Below are positions 44,096 to 51,349 of a stretch of 64,000 nt of DNA, in pieces; the first letter of the stretch is position 1; every line of letters starts with the position of its first letter. The notes under the pieces were generated by a model that worked only from the letters and a program-made list of their open reading frames with translations, had not been told where the DNA came from and ran no database searches. This DNA is from an uncultured Acidobacteriia bacterium (GTDB lineage Bacteria; Acidobacteriota; Terriglobia; Bryobacterales; Bryobacteraceae), in NCBI GenBank assembly GCA_903881085.1, contig CAIRSA010000582.1:1-64000 (forward strand). Direction: 5' to 3'. Position numbers and translations under genes: made by a program.

Positions 44096-45015
44096 GGTGC
44101 GCCGGCGGCCGTCTTCAGGTTGGGACTGAATCGGCCCCATCCGAACTGCCGGGTATTGCCACCGTCGGTGAGTACGCCGTCGATCACAAAGGTGATGATC
44201 CTGGGGCCGCCGTCTACAGTCACAACAATGTGCTGGCGGCGGTTGACGGCGAGCGAGTCTGGATCGGAGGCCCAGCGGTTTTCGGTGCGGCCGTCGCTGA
44301 GAATGATCTCGAGTGAACGATCGCCAGTGGTGCGTAGGGCGTAGCAACGGCCATCGGCCGTCCGGGTATCGACCAACCGCTGATCCGGCTTGAGAGCATC
44401 AAAGCGGACCCAAAGGTCGAGGGAGAAACCTGCGTTCAGGTCTTCCTTGCCGTTGTCTGCGCGGTGAGAACGCTGGTAAAAAGGCAGTGTGACAGGAGCC
44501 TTGGCAACAGCGGGAATGGGAGTCTTGAGCTCAAGGGCGAGTCCCTTCCGGGCGACGCCGGTGGCTTCGAACTGATTCCAGAGACCGGCGAGCAAGGTGG
44601 GCTCAATCTCATGGACGCGCGCCATGTCCTTCTGGGTTTCGGTAAGAAAGCATTTGCCACCTTCCTCGACGAAGTCAGGGTAACTCATGCGGATGGTGGG
44701 GTCGTCATCGTAGAGTGCGAGCTCCGGCTGCGACCAGCTGATGATCCTGCCTTTAGGTGAATCCACTTCAGTGCCTCCGGAGAGCCACACCGGATTGCGG
44801 TCCAAATGGAGCGCCTGGTACAAACCGGACGGCTCGGTTTCCACCCTGACCGATTGGGTGGTGTCTGAATTCGTGAGTTCGACAGCCGCCTGGCCCACCG
44901 CCGCCCTGGAAGCGTCGGTGACGTTGCCCAGGATGGCGCCGGTGATGTTCTGTGCGGAAACGGCCTGTTGCATCGCTGCAACGGCCAAAACGAGGAGAAT
45001 GGCTCTCAACGGCAT
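44059..45015 (-). CDS. Chimeric gene: TonB-receptor N-terminus fused to sialidase/LamG C-terminus
   Basis: A 318-codon ORF made of two unrelated parts. Residues 1 to about 70 are a receptor start: signal peptide (ILLVLAVAAMQQAVSAQ), then NITGAILGNVTDASRAAVGQ and ETEPSGLYQALHL, closely matching NITGSMLGNVTDPTGAPIVR of receptor 1. At about 44800 the sequence switches to NPVWLSGGTEVDSPKGRI, the late part of a BNR sialidase-like protein, followed by a LamG/concanavalin-like domain (LDLWVRFDALKPDQRLVDTR; RQHIVVTVDGG). The plug, barrel and propeller are all absent. The frame is intact, with GGGAG before ATG 45015 and a good promoter, so a secreted LamG protein under a receptor promoter could be made. 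It may instead be a decaying recombination product. Confidence 0.7.
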   Translation of the reverse strand: MPLRAILLVLAVAAMQQAVSAQNITGAILGNVTDASRAAVGQAAVELTNSDTTQSVRVETEPSGLYQALHLDRNPVWLSGGTEVDSPKGRIISWSQPELALYDDDPTIRMSYPDFVEEGGKCFLTETQKDMARVHEIEPTLLAGLWNQFEATGVARKGLALELKTPIPAVAKAPVTLPFYQRSHRADNGKEDLNAGFSLDLWVRFDALKPDQRLVDTRTADGRCYALRTTGDRSLEIILSDGRTENRWASDPDSLAVNRRQHIVVTVDGGPRIITFVIDGVLTDGGNTRQFGWGRFSPNLKTAAGAPHRQSIPGLPSF

Positions 45016-45034
45016 ATTCGTGTGCTCCCAGGAG

Positions 45035-45118
45035 AACTGGTACATCAGTTTTCTATTGCAATCTTAAACGAACAAGCGTTACACTGGCAATAGAAATGTG
45101 AGAACTGGTATACCACTT
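45035..45118. promoter_or_regulatory. Divergent promoter region with two GntR-type operators
   Basis: Operator 1 is AACTGGTACATCAGTT (45035-45050) and operator 2 is AACTGGTATACCACTT (45103-45118), both near the ideal AACTGGTATACCAGTT. On the minus strand TTGCCA (45090-45085) and TAAGAT (45066-45061), 18 bases apart, form a promoter for the chimeric gene, with operator 1 at its start site. On the plus strand TTGCAA (45056-45061) and TACACT (45080-45085) are a weaker candidate for the GntR gene. Operator 2 ends one base before the GntR start codon, so bound repressor should block its own expression. Confidence 0.65.
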
Positions 45119-45880
45119 ATGAAAAGACCGGCGGCCGAGCCACTGGCGCAAAGAGCCTATTCTCAAATCAAGAACGCGATCTTCGACGGCCACCTTCCGC
45201 CGGGCACTCCACTCTCGAGGCGGCGCCTGGCAGAGGAGCTTTCAATGAGCGCCGTACCGGTGGGTGAGGCCATTCTGCGCCTCGAAAGCGAAGGATTGGT
45301 CGAAAGCCGCCCTCGCGCAGGGACCAGGGTGCGGATCGCGACGCCAGTCGAGATCCATGGCAGTTATGTATTACGCGAGGCGCTGGAAACGCATTCTGCG
45401 CGGTTGTTCGCGGAGTCGGCTCCCGAGTACTACCGGCAGAAACTATGGAAATCCGCCGAGCGGTTGGATGCAGCCTTTGCAGTGCTGGCGAAGGCGCGAG
45501 CATACAGCGGTGACCGTCACGCAAAGGTCGAAAAGATCCATATCGGCTTTCACATGCTGATCGCGGAAGCGTCGCAAGTTCCCGCATTGTACGATGCGAT
45601 CGAGCGCAGCCGGGTATTGTTGTTCAACTGGATTTTCACCATGTCCCAGGAGTTTGAAAAGTTTCCGGAGAGCTGGCATCGGGACCTTGCAGAGAGGCTG
45701 TTGCACGGATCCGCCGCCGAGGCCGTGGAAGCAATGAGACGGCATGTGCGTTACCGGCAGGAGGAAGTGATCGAACGGTTTCTGGCTCTGGCTGCTCAGC
45801 CGCCAGAAGCGGCGCCGATGGTGCGCGGTCCGCAGCCAGGCAAATTATTGAAAATGGGTGCTTCAGGAATTTTGCCGTAG
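45119..45880 (+). CDS. GntR-family regulator (FCD type) of the sugar-acid operon
   Basis: A 253-residue regulator. The winged helix (AQRAYSQIKNAIFDGHLPPG; RRLAEELSMSAVPVGEAILR) precedes an FCD effector domain (VLREALETHSARLFAESA; HIGFHMLIAEASQVPALYD). It is a paralogue of the regulator at 34126. ATG 45119 directly follows operator AACTGGTATACCACTT. The enzyme genes of a sugar-acid pathway start 15 bases after its stop, so it is probably the pathway repressor. The same operator family controls the GH78 operon and TonB receptor 1 about 40 kb away, so it may act there in trans. A sugar acid or keto-deoxy acid is the likely inducer. Confidence 0.85.
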   Translation: MKRPAAEPLAQRAYSQIKNAIFDGHLPPGTPLSRRRLAEELSMSAVPVGEAILRLESEGLVESRPRAGTRVRIATPVEIHGSYVLREALETHSARLFAESAPEYYRQKLWKSAERLDAAFAVLAKARAYSGDRHAKVEKIHIGFHMLIAEASQVPALYDAIERSRVLLFNWIFTMSQEFEKFPESWHRDLAERLLHGSAAEAVEAMRRHVRYRQEEVIERFLALAAQPPEAAPMVRGPQPGKLLKMGASGILP

Positions 45881-45895
45881 TAAGGGACATTGAGA

Positions 45896-47056
45896 ATGAA
45901 AATTGCAAACTGCAAAGTGTGGTTGGTTGAAGGCGTCAAATACAATTGGACGCTGATGAAGATTCAAACCGACGAGGGCATCACCGGCATTGGAGAAGCG
46001 ACTAACTGGCCGGGTAGCCCGTTGGTGGAAGCGGCCTGCCGCCATATTGGGGACCGCATTATCGGTGAGGACCCCACCCGCATTGACTACATCTGGACCA
46101 AGCTTTACCGCGACATGAACTGGCTCGGCCAGGCCGGCCCGCTGCTCAGCGCCATCAGCGCGGTAGATATTGCACTGTGGGACATCGCGGGCAAACGCGC
46201 AGGCATGCCGGTTTATCAACTGTTGGGCGGGGCTTATCGCAAAGACATTCTGCTCTACGCGAATTACTGGTTCATACGCGGAGACGGCTCTGCGGAAAGT
46301 TATCAACAGCAGGCGCGGGAGATGGCGGCGAAGGGATTTACGGCCTGCAAATTCGACCCTTTCGCACACACAAGCTATCTGTATGGAAGCGACCTTTCGA
46401 CAAACCTCTCGCTCAGCGAACCGCAGAAGAAGTTGGCTCTGGAGCGGATTCGAATCGTTGCCGAAGCACTCGGGCCGGACTTTCCCATTGCGATTGAAAC
46501 TCACGCAATGCTGAACGGTCCCGTGGCCGTAGAGATGGCGCACCGCATCGCCGCGCTGGGAATCAACTGCATGTGGTATGAGGAACCCGCCGGGCCGGAA
46601 TTCCCCGACGCCATCGCCGATATCCGGCGCAAGATTCCGCTGCCTGTTTGCGTTGGGGAACGGTTGCATTCGCGATTCATGTGCCTGCCCATTCTCGAAA
46701 AGCATGCCGCCGACGTGCTAATGCCCGACATCACCCGCTGCGGAGGCATCAGCGAGATGAAGAAGATCGCGACGCTGGCGGAATGCTTCAACATACCCAT
46801 CGCGCCGCACAATCCGAACGGGCCTGTTTCGACCATCGCCTCGGCGCACGTCATGGCGTCGATTCCAAACTTCTTCCGCCAGGAGTTCATGCTGCAGGAC
46901 GTGAGCTGGCGCGATTCGATACTCGACCGCCCGCTACCAGTTCTGGACGGACACTTCCGGCTCGATGACCGCCCCGGACTGGGCTTTGATTTCGTTGATG
47001 AAGAATTGGACCGGCATCCGGGCGTTCGAAATGCCCGGGAAGGCTTCTATGTATGA
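45896..47056 (+). CDS. Enolase-superfamily sugar-acid dehydratase (mandelate racemase/muconate lactonizing type)
   Basis: A 386-residue enzyme of the mandelate racemase subgroup. The capping domain (ITGIGEATNWPGSPLVEA; SAVDIALWDIAGKRAGMPVY) precedes a barrel with TACKFDPF on the second strand, metal ligands in AIETHAM, WYEEPAGP and CVGERLHSR, and a His in IAPHNPNGPVS. This set matches acid-sugar dehydratases such as galactonate, gluconate or mannonate dehydratase, converting an aldonate to a 2-keto-3-deoxy acid. It is the first enzyme gene after the GntR repressor and overlaps the next gene by ATGA. The particular sugar acid cannot be named from sequence alone. Confidence 0.84.
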   Translation: MKIANCKVWLVEGVKYNWTLMKIQTDEGITGIGEATNWPGSPLVEAACRHIGDRIIGEDPTRIDYIWTKLYRDMNWLGQAGPLLSAISAVDIALWDIAGKRAGMPVYQLLGGAYRKDILLYANYWFIRGDGSAESYQQQAREMAAKGFTACKFDPFAHTSYLYGSDLSTNLSLSEPQKKLALERIRIVAEALGPDFPIAIETHAMLNGPVAVEMAHRIAALGINCMWYEEPAGPEFPDAIADIRRKIPLPVCVGERLHSRFMCLPILEKHAADVLMPDITRCGGISEMKKIATLAECFNIPIAPHNPNGPVSTIASAHVMASIPNFFRQEFMLQDVSWRDSILDRPLPVLDGHFRLDDRPGLGFDFVDEELDRHPGVRNAREGFYV

Positions 47057-48048
47057 CCGCTGCACGAAAGCTCGTCGTTTGGGATCACGCGTGGGCCCCG
47101 TATGCTTCTCACTTCACAGCACACCTCGGCTCTGGCTGGGACGTGGTGGCGAATGGCGGCGATGTTGATTGGCTGCGCCAGCAGATCGCAGGCGCAACTG
47201 CATTGGTGGCCGTCCGAATGCCGCCCGAAGTATTGGCCGATGCGCGCGACCTCAGCCTGTTTCTCTTCCCCGGCGCAGGCGTGCTGATCACAGATCCCGC
47301 GGCCTACCCGGCGGGATGCCTGGTTGTCAATGTTTATGAGCACGAAACGCCGATAGCCGAATACGTCCTGATGATGATGTTGCTCGAGACCACCCGATTG
47401 CTCGGCTATCGGGACACATTTCGCGCGGGCCGATGGGATGGCAGCGGGCGCGTTGGTGGGACGCCGCACAGCGAACTGTCCGGCCGCACGGTGGGCATCT
47501 TCGGCTATGGCCGGATCGGTCAGGCGATTGCAATTCGCGCCCGCGCTTTCGGCATGAGAATCGCGGCCCTTACAAGAGGGGCAACTGCGGAATACGCCGT
47601 GCCGCCAGACGTGTGGGGCGGCCCTGAGCAACTACCCGCGCTACTTCGCGAAACGGACTTCCTGGTGATCGCAGCACCGCTTACGCCCGAGACGAAAGGA
47701 CGAATCGGCGCCGCCGAACTGCAACTGCTGCCGCGCCACGCCACGCTCATCAACGTATCTAGAGCCGAAATCGTCGATGAACAGGCGCTGTATGATGCGC
47801 TGGAAGGCGGACGCCTGGGTGGCGCGGCGCTCGATGTGTGGTATCAGTATCCGCCACCGGGTGAAACCGGCTATGGGTCCCGGCTGCCTTTCCATACGCT
47901 CCCTAACGTAATTTGCACTCCCCATTACTCTGCATGGAGCAAGGCGATGATCATGCGCCGCATAGGACGGATGTGCGAGTCGCTTGGCCGGCTATCGCGT
48001 GGCGAAGAACTGGAGCGAGTCGTGCTTACCGGGACGTGGCGGCCATGA
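47053..48048 (+). CDS. D-isomer-specific 2-hydroxyacid dehydrogenase
   Basis: A 331-residue NAD(P)-dependent oxidoreductase. The nucleotide-binding GIFGYGRIGQAIAIRARAFG is followed by the substrate/catalytic Arg in LINVSRAEIVDEQAL, a Glu loop (YQYPPPGETGYGSRLPFHTL) and the catalytic His in CTPHYSAW. It probably interconverts a 2-keto acid and its D-2-hydroxy acid within the operon's pathway, for instance reducing glyoxylate, hydroxypyruvate or a keto-deoxy acid product. Start and stop overlap neighbouring genes by four bases each, so it is tightly coupled to the dehydratase and the DapA-like protein. Confidence 0.84.
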   Translation: MTAARKLVVWDHAWAPYASHFTAHLGSGWDVVANGGDVDWLRQQIAGATALVAVRMPPEVLADARDLSLFLFPGAGVLITDPAAYPAGCLVVNVYEHETPIAEYVLMMMLLETTRLLGYRDTFRAGRWDGSGRVGGTPHSELSGRTVGIFGYGRIGQAIAIRARAFGMRIAALTRGATAEYAVPPDVWGGPEQLPALLRETDFLVIAAPLTPETKGRIGAAELQLLPRHATLINVSRAEIVDEQALYDALEGGRLGGAALDVWYQYPPPGETGYGSRLPFHTLPNVICTPHYSAWSKAMIMRRIGRMCESLGRLSRGEELERVVLTGTWRP

Positions 48049-48950
48049 GCGAGCTGCGCTTCCGGGGTCTATTTCCAATTCTCCACACGCCTTTCACCGA
48101 GGTGGGCGAAGTGGACTTCGATTCCCTGGTTCGGCTTGTTGGCCATGTTTGTGAGTGCGGCGCTGAAGGACTGGCGTTCCCCGCATTTGCGAGTGAGTTC
48201 TGGAGACTGTCCGAGGCCGAGATCATGGAGTGCGCCAGCTGCATCGTGAAGGCGTCCGACGGCAGGCTGCGGGTGATCTTGAATGTGACGGCGCAGTCAA
48301 CCGTTGCGGCGATGCGGCAGGCGCTGGAGTTTCGCAGGCTGGGCGCAAATGCCTTGATGGTGCTGCCTCCGTTCGTCGTGCCCGTGTCAGGAGTGGAGAT
48401 GGAGTCACATCTGGGGCATTTGATGGAGGCCGTGGACTTGCCTTTCATCGTGCAGGACTCGGCCGGGCTGACCGGGACCAGCCTCGACGCCGCTGCGCTG
48501 GCGCGACTGAAGACACGGTATTCGAACTTTGCCGGATTGAAGGTGGACCAGGTGCCGACGGGACCGTCTATTTCGAGATATCGTTCTATAGAAGAGCTAA
48601 AAGACCTGTCCTATTTGGTCGGCTATTCTGGAGTCCAATTGCTGGATGCAGTTCGACGCGGGGCCGAGGGATTGATGGGCGGCTGCGGGCATTTATTGGA
48701 GGATCGGCAGATGTTGAGTGCACTGCAAAGTGGAGATGAAGCGCGCGGGTATCGCGAGTTTGCGCGGTTGTCGCCGCTTTTGAATTTCGAGATGCAGAGC
48801 CTGGAACTGGTCATCTCAGTTCACAAAAGTTTGCTGCACAAGGCGGGCATCATCTCGACGCCGCTGAGCCGCGGGCCGTGCCGTGCGATGGACGAACTGC
48901 ACGCCGGCGAACTGAGCCTGCACATGGGCGCATTGCGGCAGGCACAATGA
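48045..48950 (+). CDS. DapA-family protein lacking the usual catalytic tyrosine
   Basis: A 301-residue TIM-barrel protein of the dihydrodipicolinate synthase/aldolase family (FRGLFPILHTPFTEVGEVD). The Schiff-base Lys appears conserved (NFAGLKVDQVP). The Tyr of the family's YNxP segment is replaced (FIVQDSAGLTG), and the GTTGE substrate loop is replaced by AFASEFWRLSEAE. So an aldolase-like reaction on an unusual substrate, or another chemistry such as keto-deoxy-acid dehydration, is possible. Its place after a dehydratase and a dehydrogenase suggests it handles the 2-keto-3-deoxy acid. It overlaps genes on both sides by ATGA. The 301-codon start at 48045 is set by this overlap. Confidence 0.8.
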   Translation: MSELRFRGLFPILHTPFTEVGEVDFDSLVRLVGHVCECGAEGLAFPAFASEFWRLSEAEIMECASCIVKASDGRLRVILNVTAQSTVAAMRQALEFRRLGANALMVLPPFVVPVSGVEMESHLGHLMEAVDLPFIVQDSAGLTGTSLDAAALARLKTRYSNFAGLKVDQVPTGPSISRYRSIEELKDLSYLVGYSGVQLLDAVRRGAEGLMGGCGHLLEDRQMLSALQSGDEARGYREFARLSPLLNFEMQSLELVISVHKSLLHKAGIISTPLSRGPCRAMDELHAGELSLHMGALRQAQ

Positions 48951-50200
48951 CACCGACACGTGTTCGCTTCAAAGTGGTAGCGTTCGCAGTGGCCTTGGGC
49001 GCAGTCACTTACTTCGACCGGGTCTGCATCTCGACGCTCGCGCCCTCGATCATGAAAGACTTGGGCCTCGACAAGGTGCAGATGAGTCTGGTGTTCAGTG
49101 CATTCGCGCTGGCCTATGCGGCGTTTGAAATACCGACGGCGTGGTGGGGGCAGAGAGTCGGCACACGGCGCGTGCTCACCAGAATCGTTCTGTGGTGGTC
49201 TGCTTTCACGATGGCGACTGGCTTGACGCAAGGATACCACTCGCTGCTCGCGATCCGCTTCCTGTTTGGAATTGGAGAAGCCGGTGCGTGGCCCAATGCG
49301 ACGCGGACGTTTTCACGCTGGATTCCCATGGCAGAGCGGGGGAAAGTGCAGGGCATCTTTTTCATGGGAGCGCATCTGGCAGGCGGCGTGACGCCGGCGC
49401 TGGTGGGATTCCTGATGACTCTGATGACATGGAGGCAGGTGTTCTTCACTTTCGGCGTGCTTGGCGTCGTATGGGCAACTGCCTGGTATCGGTGGTTTCG
49501 CGACGAGCCGGGCGAGCATCCATCGGTGAATGCGGCGGAGCGGGAATTGATCGAGATGGGGCGGTCTGCCGAAGAAGGGCATCATCAAGGCAACGTAAGA
49601 GTACTGCTGCAACCGAGTGTGCTTGGGTTGTGCGCCGCGTATTTCTCCAACAGCTACGGCTTCTATTTTCTAATCACGTGGCTGCCTTCGTACCTGGAGC
49701 AGCAACGTGGATTCCAGGCCGGCTCGCTGAGCCTGTTTGCAGGGCTGCCACTGCTGATGAGTGTGGTTGCCGATCTGACGGGCGGATTTACAACCGATTA
49801 CCTGGTTCGGAGGTTCGGACTGCGCATCGGACGCTCTGCCGTCGGAGTTTGCGGCTATGCGGTGGCTGCGCTGGCGATGTTGGCTGCGGCATATTCGGGC
49901 AGCTATTTCTTTTCGGCCGTGTTGATCGCTGTGGCGGCGGCCTCATCGATGTTCACGCTGGCGGCAAGTTGGGCTGCGTGCATCGACCTCGGCGGTCCAT
50001 CGAGTGGGGTCGTCAGCGCCGCCATGAACACAACCGGCCAGATCGGCTCCGTGTTGAGCCCGATTGTGCTGGCGTTGTTGGTGCAGCACTTCAATAATTG
50101 GAGTCTGCCGCTGTACTTGATGGCCGCGTTGTACGCAATATCAAGCGTCTGTTGGATGTTTGTGAATTCCACGCCGCGTCACGAGGCAAACCCCGAGTAA
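48947..50200 (+). CDS. MFS transporter, sugar-acid (ACS/galactonate-like) type
   Basis: A 417-residue membrane protein with about 12 hydrophobic segments. The N-terminal AVTYFDRVCISTLAPSI and RFLFGIGEAGAWPNATRTFSRW resemble hexuronate/galactonate transporters of the anion:cation symporter group. ATG 48947 overlaps the preceding stop, making it the last gene of the coupled GntR-dehydratase-dehydrogenase-DapA-MFS operon, and it is the obvious importer of the sugar acid they degrade. The substrate is inferred from the operon only. Confidence 0.86.
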   Translation: MTPTRVRFKVVAFAVALGAVTYFDRVCISTLAPSIMKDLGLDKVQMSLVFSAFALAYAAFEIPTAWWGQRVGTRRVLTRIVLWWSAFTMATGLTQGYHSLLAIRFLFGIGEAGAWPNATRTFSRWIPMAERGKVQGIFFMGAHLAGGVTPALVGFLMTLMTWRQVFFTFGVLGVVWATAWYRWFRDEPGEHPSVNAAERELIEMGRSAEEGHHQGNVRVLLQPSVLGLCAAYFSNSYGFYFLITWLPSYLEQQRGFQAGSLSLFAGLPLLMSVVADLTGGFTTDYLVRRFGLRIGRSAVGVCGYAVAALAMLAAAYSGSYFFSAVLIAVAAASSMFTLAASWAACIDLGGPSSGVVSAAMNTTGQIGSVLSPIVLALLVQHFNNWSLPLYLMAALYAISSVCWMFVNSTPRHEANPE

Positions 50201-50240
50201 TCCAAATTGGGACATTCCTCCGCAGCCGGGTATTCCAGGA

Positions 50241-51218
50241 CTACCAGGCAAGAACACGATGCCCGGCATACTCGCAACTCAATGCGATCACTTTGCTCGA
50301 AGTGGCCTTAACCACAATCTGCATGGCTTTCGGCCAACGTCGGCCGAGTTTCTCCTCAAGCATAGAGAGCAGCTTAGAAGAGGCAAAGAATTCACTTGCC
50401 GCCTCTGTGCCGGCGGAGCTGATCCCGGAGATTACGACAAAACGTTTGCCCCCGCTTGAGTCCCCATCAGACGGGACAATCGTAATGAGTCCGTACACTT
50501 CTGAGTAGTCGCCGCCGGACGCGCGTCCGGGAACGTATGCGGCGTTTGTTGCGCCCCGATCCCAGATAACATGTTCGCCGTACTTTTCCGCGTACTCATT
50601 TTGCAGTGGGAGTTTCTCCATGATCCTCGCCACGGCGGGACTGTACTCCGGGCTTCCGAAGAAGACAATGTTTTCGCCGCGCAGTGCAGGTAGAGAAACA
50701 AGACGTTCCGCCAGCAGATTGTGGTCTACTCCGGCCGATGTCAATATCCGGCTCAAGCGGAAGGCACCGGCAGCGTCACCCCACAACGGAGAGTTGATGT
50801 TGGGAACCTGGAACAACCCTTCTGTCTTGGGGCTGTTGCGCCGCTGCTCCTCATACCAACCGCGCACATCGGGAGATGCCGGGAACATGCCAGGCACAGG
50901 AGGGTCGGCGGTCGGATACGGACGAATAAACGTTGTAGGTGGCGTCGCGACCACAAGGCGGACGATTGACCCCGGACTCAACAGCGGTCCCCACGCCCGA
51001 CGAATTACCGGTGGGATTCTGTTGGTTTCCGGCCTGGACATCGCCACCCACGCAGTAGCTCCGCCGCCCGCCAAGAGGCCGGCACCAGCCGCAACGAATA
51101 GATCCCGCCGCGAATATCCTGTGGGGACACGTTGTGGGGCTAAGGGCGCTTGGATGCACAACGCGACCGAGCTATCGTTTAAATCGAATGCAGGCAGAAG
51201 ACGCCAGGCAAGCGGCAC
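50241..51218 (-). CDS. Membrane-anchored protein of unknown function
   Basis: I do not recognise a named family with confidence. The 325-residue protein has a short N-terminal part, then SRRDLFVAAGAGLLAGGGATAWVAM (about residues 37-61), which is either a Tat-like signal or a membrane anchor. A ~260-residue soluble domain follows (SPLWGDAAGAFRLSRIL; IVFFGSPEYSPAVARIM; RFVVISGISSAGTEAASEFF). The GTG start at 51218 has no ribosome-binding site and the first 35 residues look unlike a normal N-terminus, so the gene may have lost a 5' domain. It stands alone, convergent with the MFS gene and divergent from the sensor kinase. Confidence 0.55.
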   Translation of the reverse strand: MPLAWRLLPAFDLNDSSVALCIQAPLAPQRVPTGYSRRDLFVAAGAGLLAGGGATAWVAMSRPETNRIPPVIRRAWGPLLSPGSIVRLVVATPPTTFIRPYPTADPPVPGMFPASPDVRGWYEEQRRNSPKTEGLFQVPNINSPLWGDAAGAFRLSRILTSAGVDHNLLAERLVSLPALRGENIVFFGSPEYSPAVARIMEKLPLQNEYAEKYGEHVIWDRGATNAAYVPGRASGGDYSEVYGLITIVPSDGDSSGGKRFVVISGISSAGTEAASEFFASSKLLSMLEEKLGRRWPKAMQIVVKATSSKVIALSCEYAGHRVLAW

Positions 51219-51349
51219 ACGGTGAGGAGTCTAACGACCTTAAGCAGGTAGGCAATCACCTGCCGGTTCTGACGAGACGGGGCGATCTACGGCTACTTCA
51301 AATTCGTACGCAACTTGATCATCCTTCTGCGGCATGGTAGCAATTAAGA

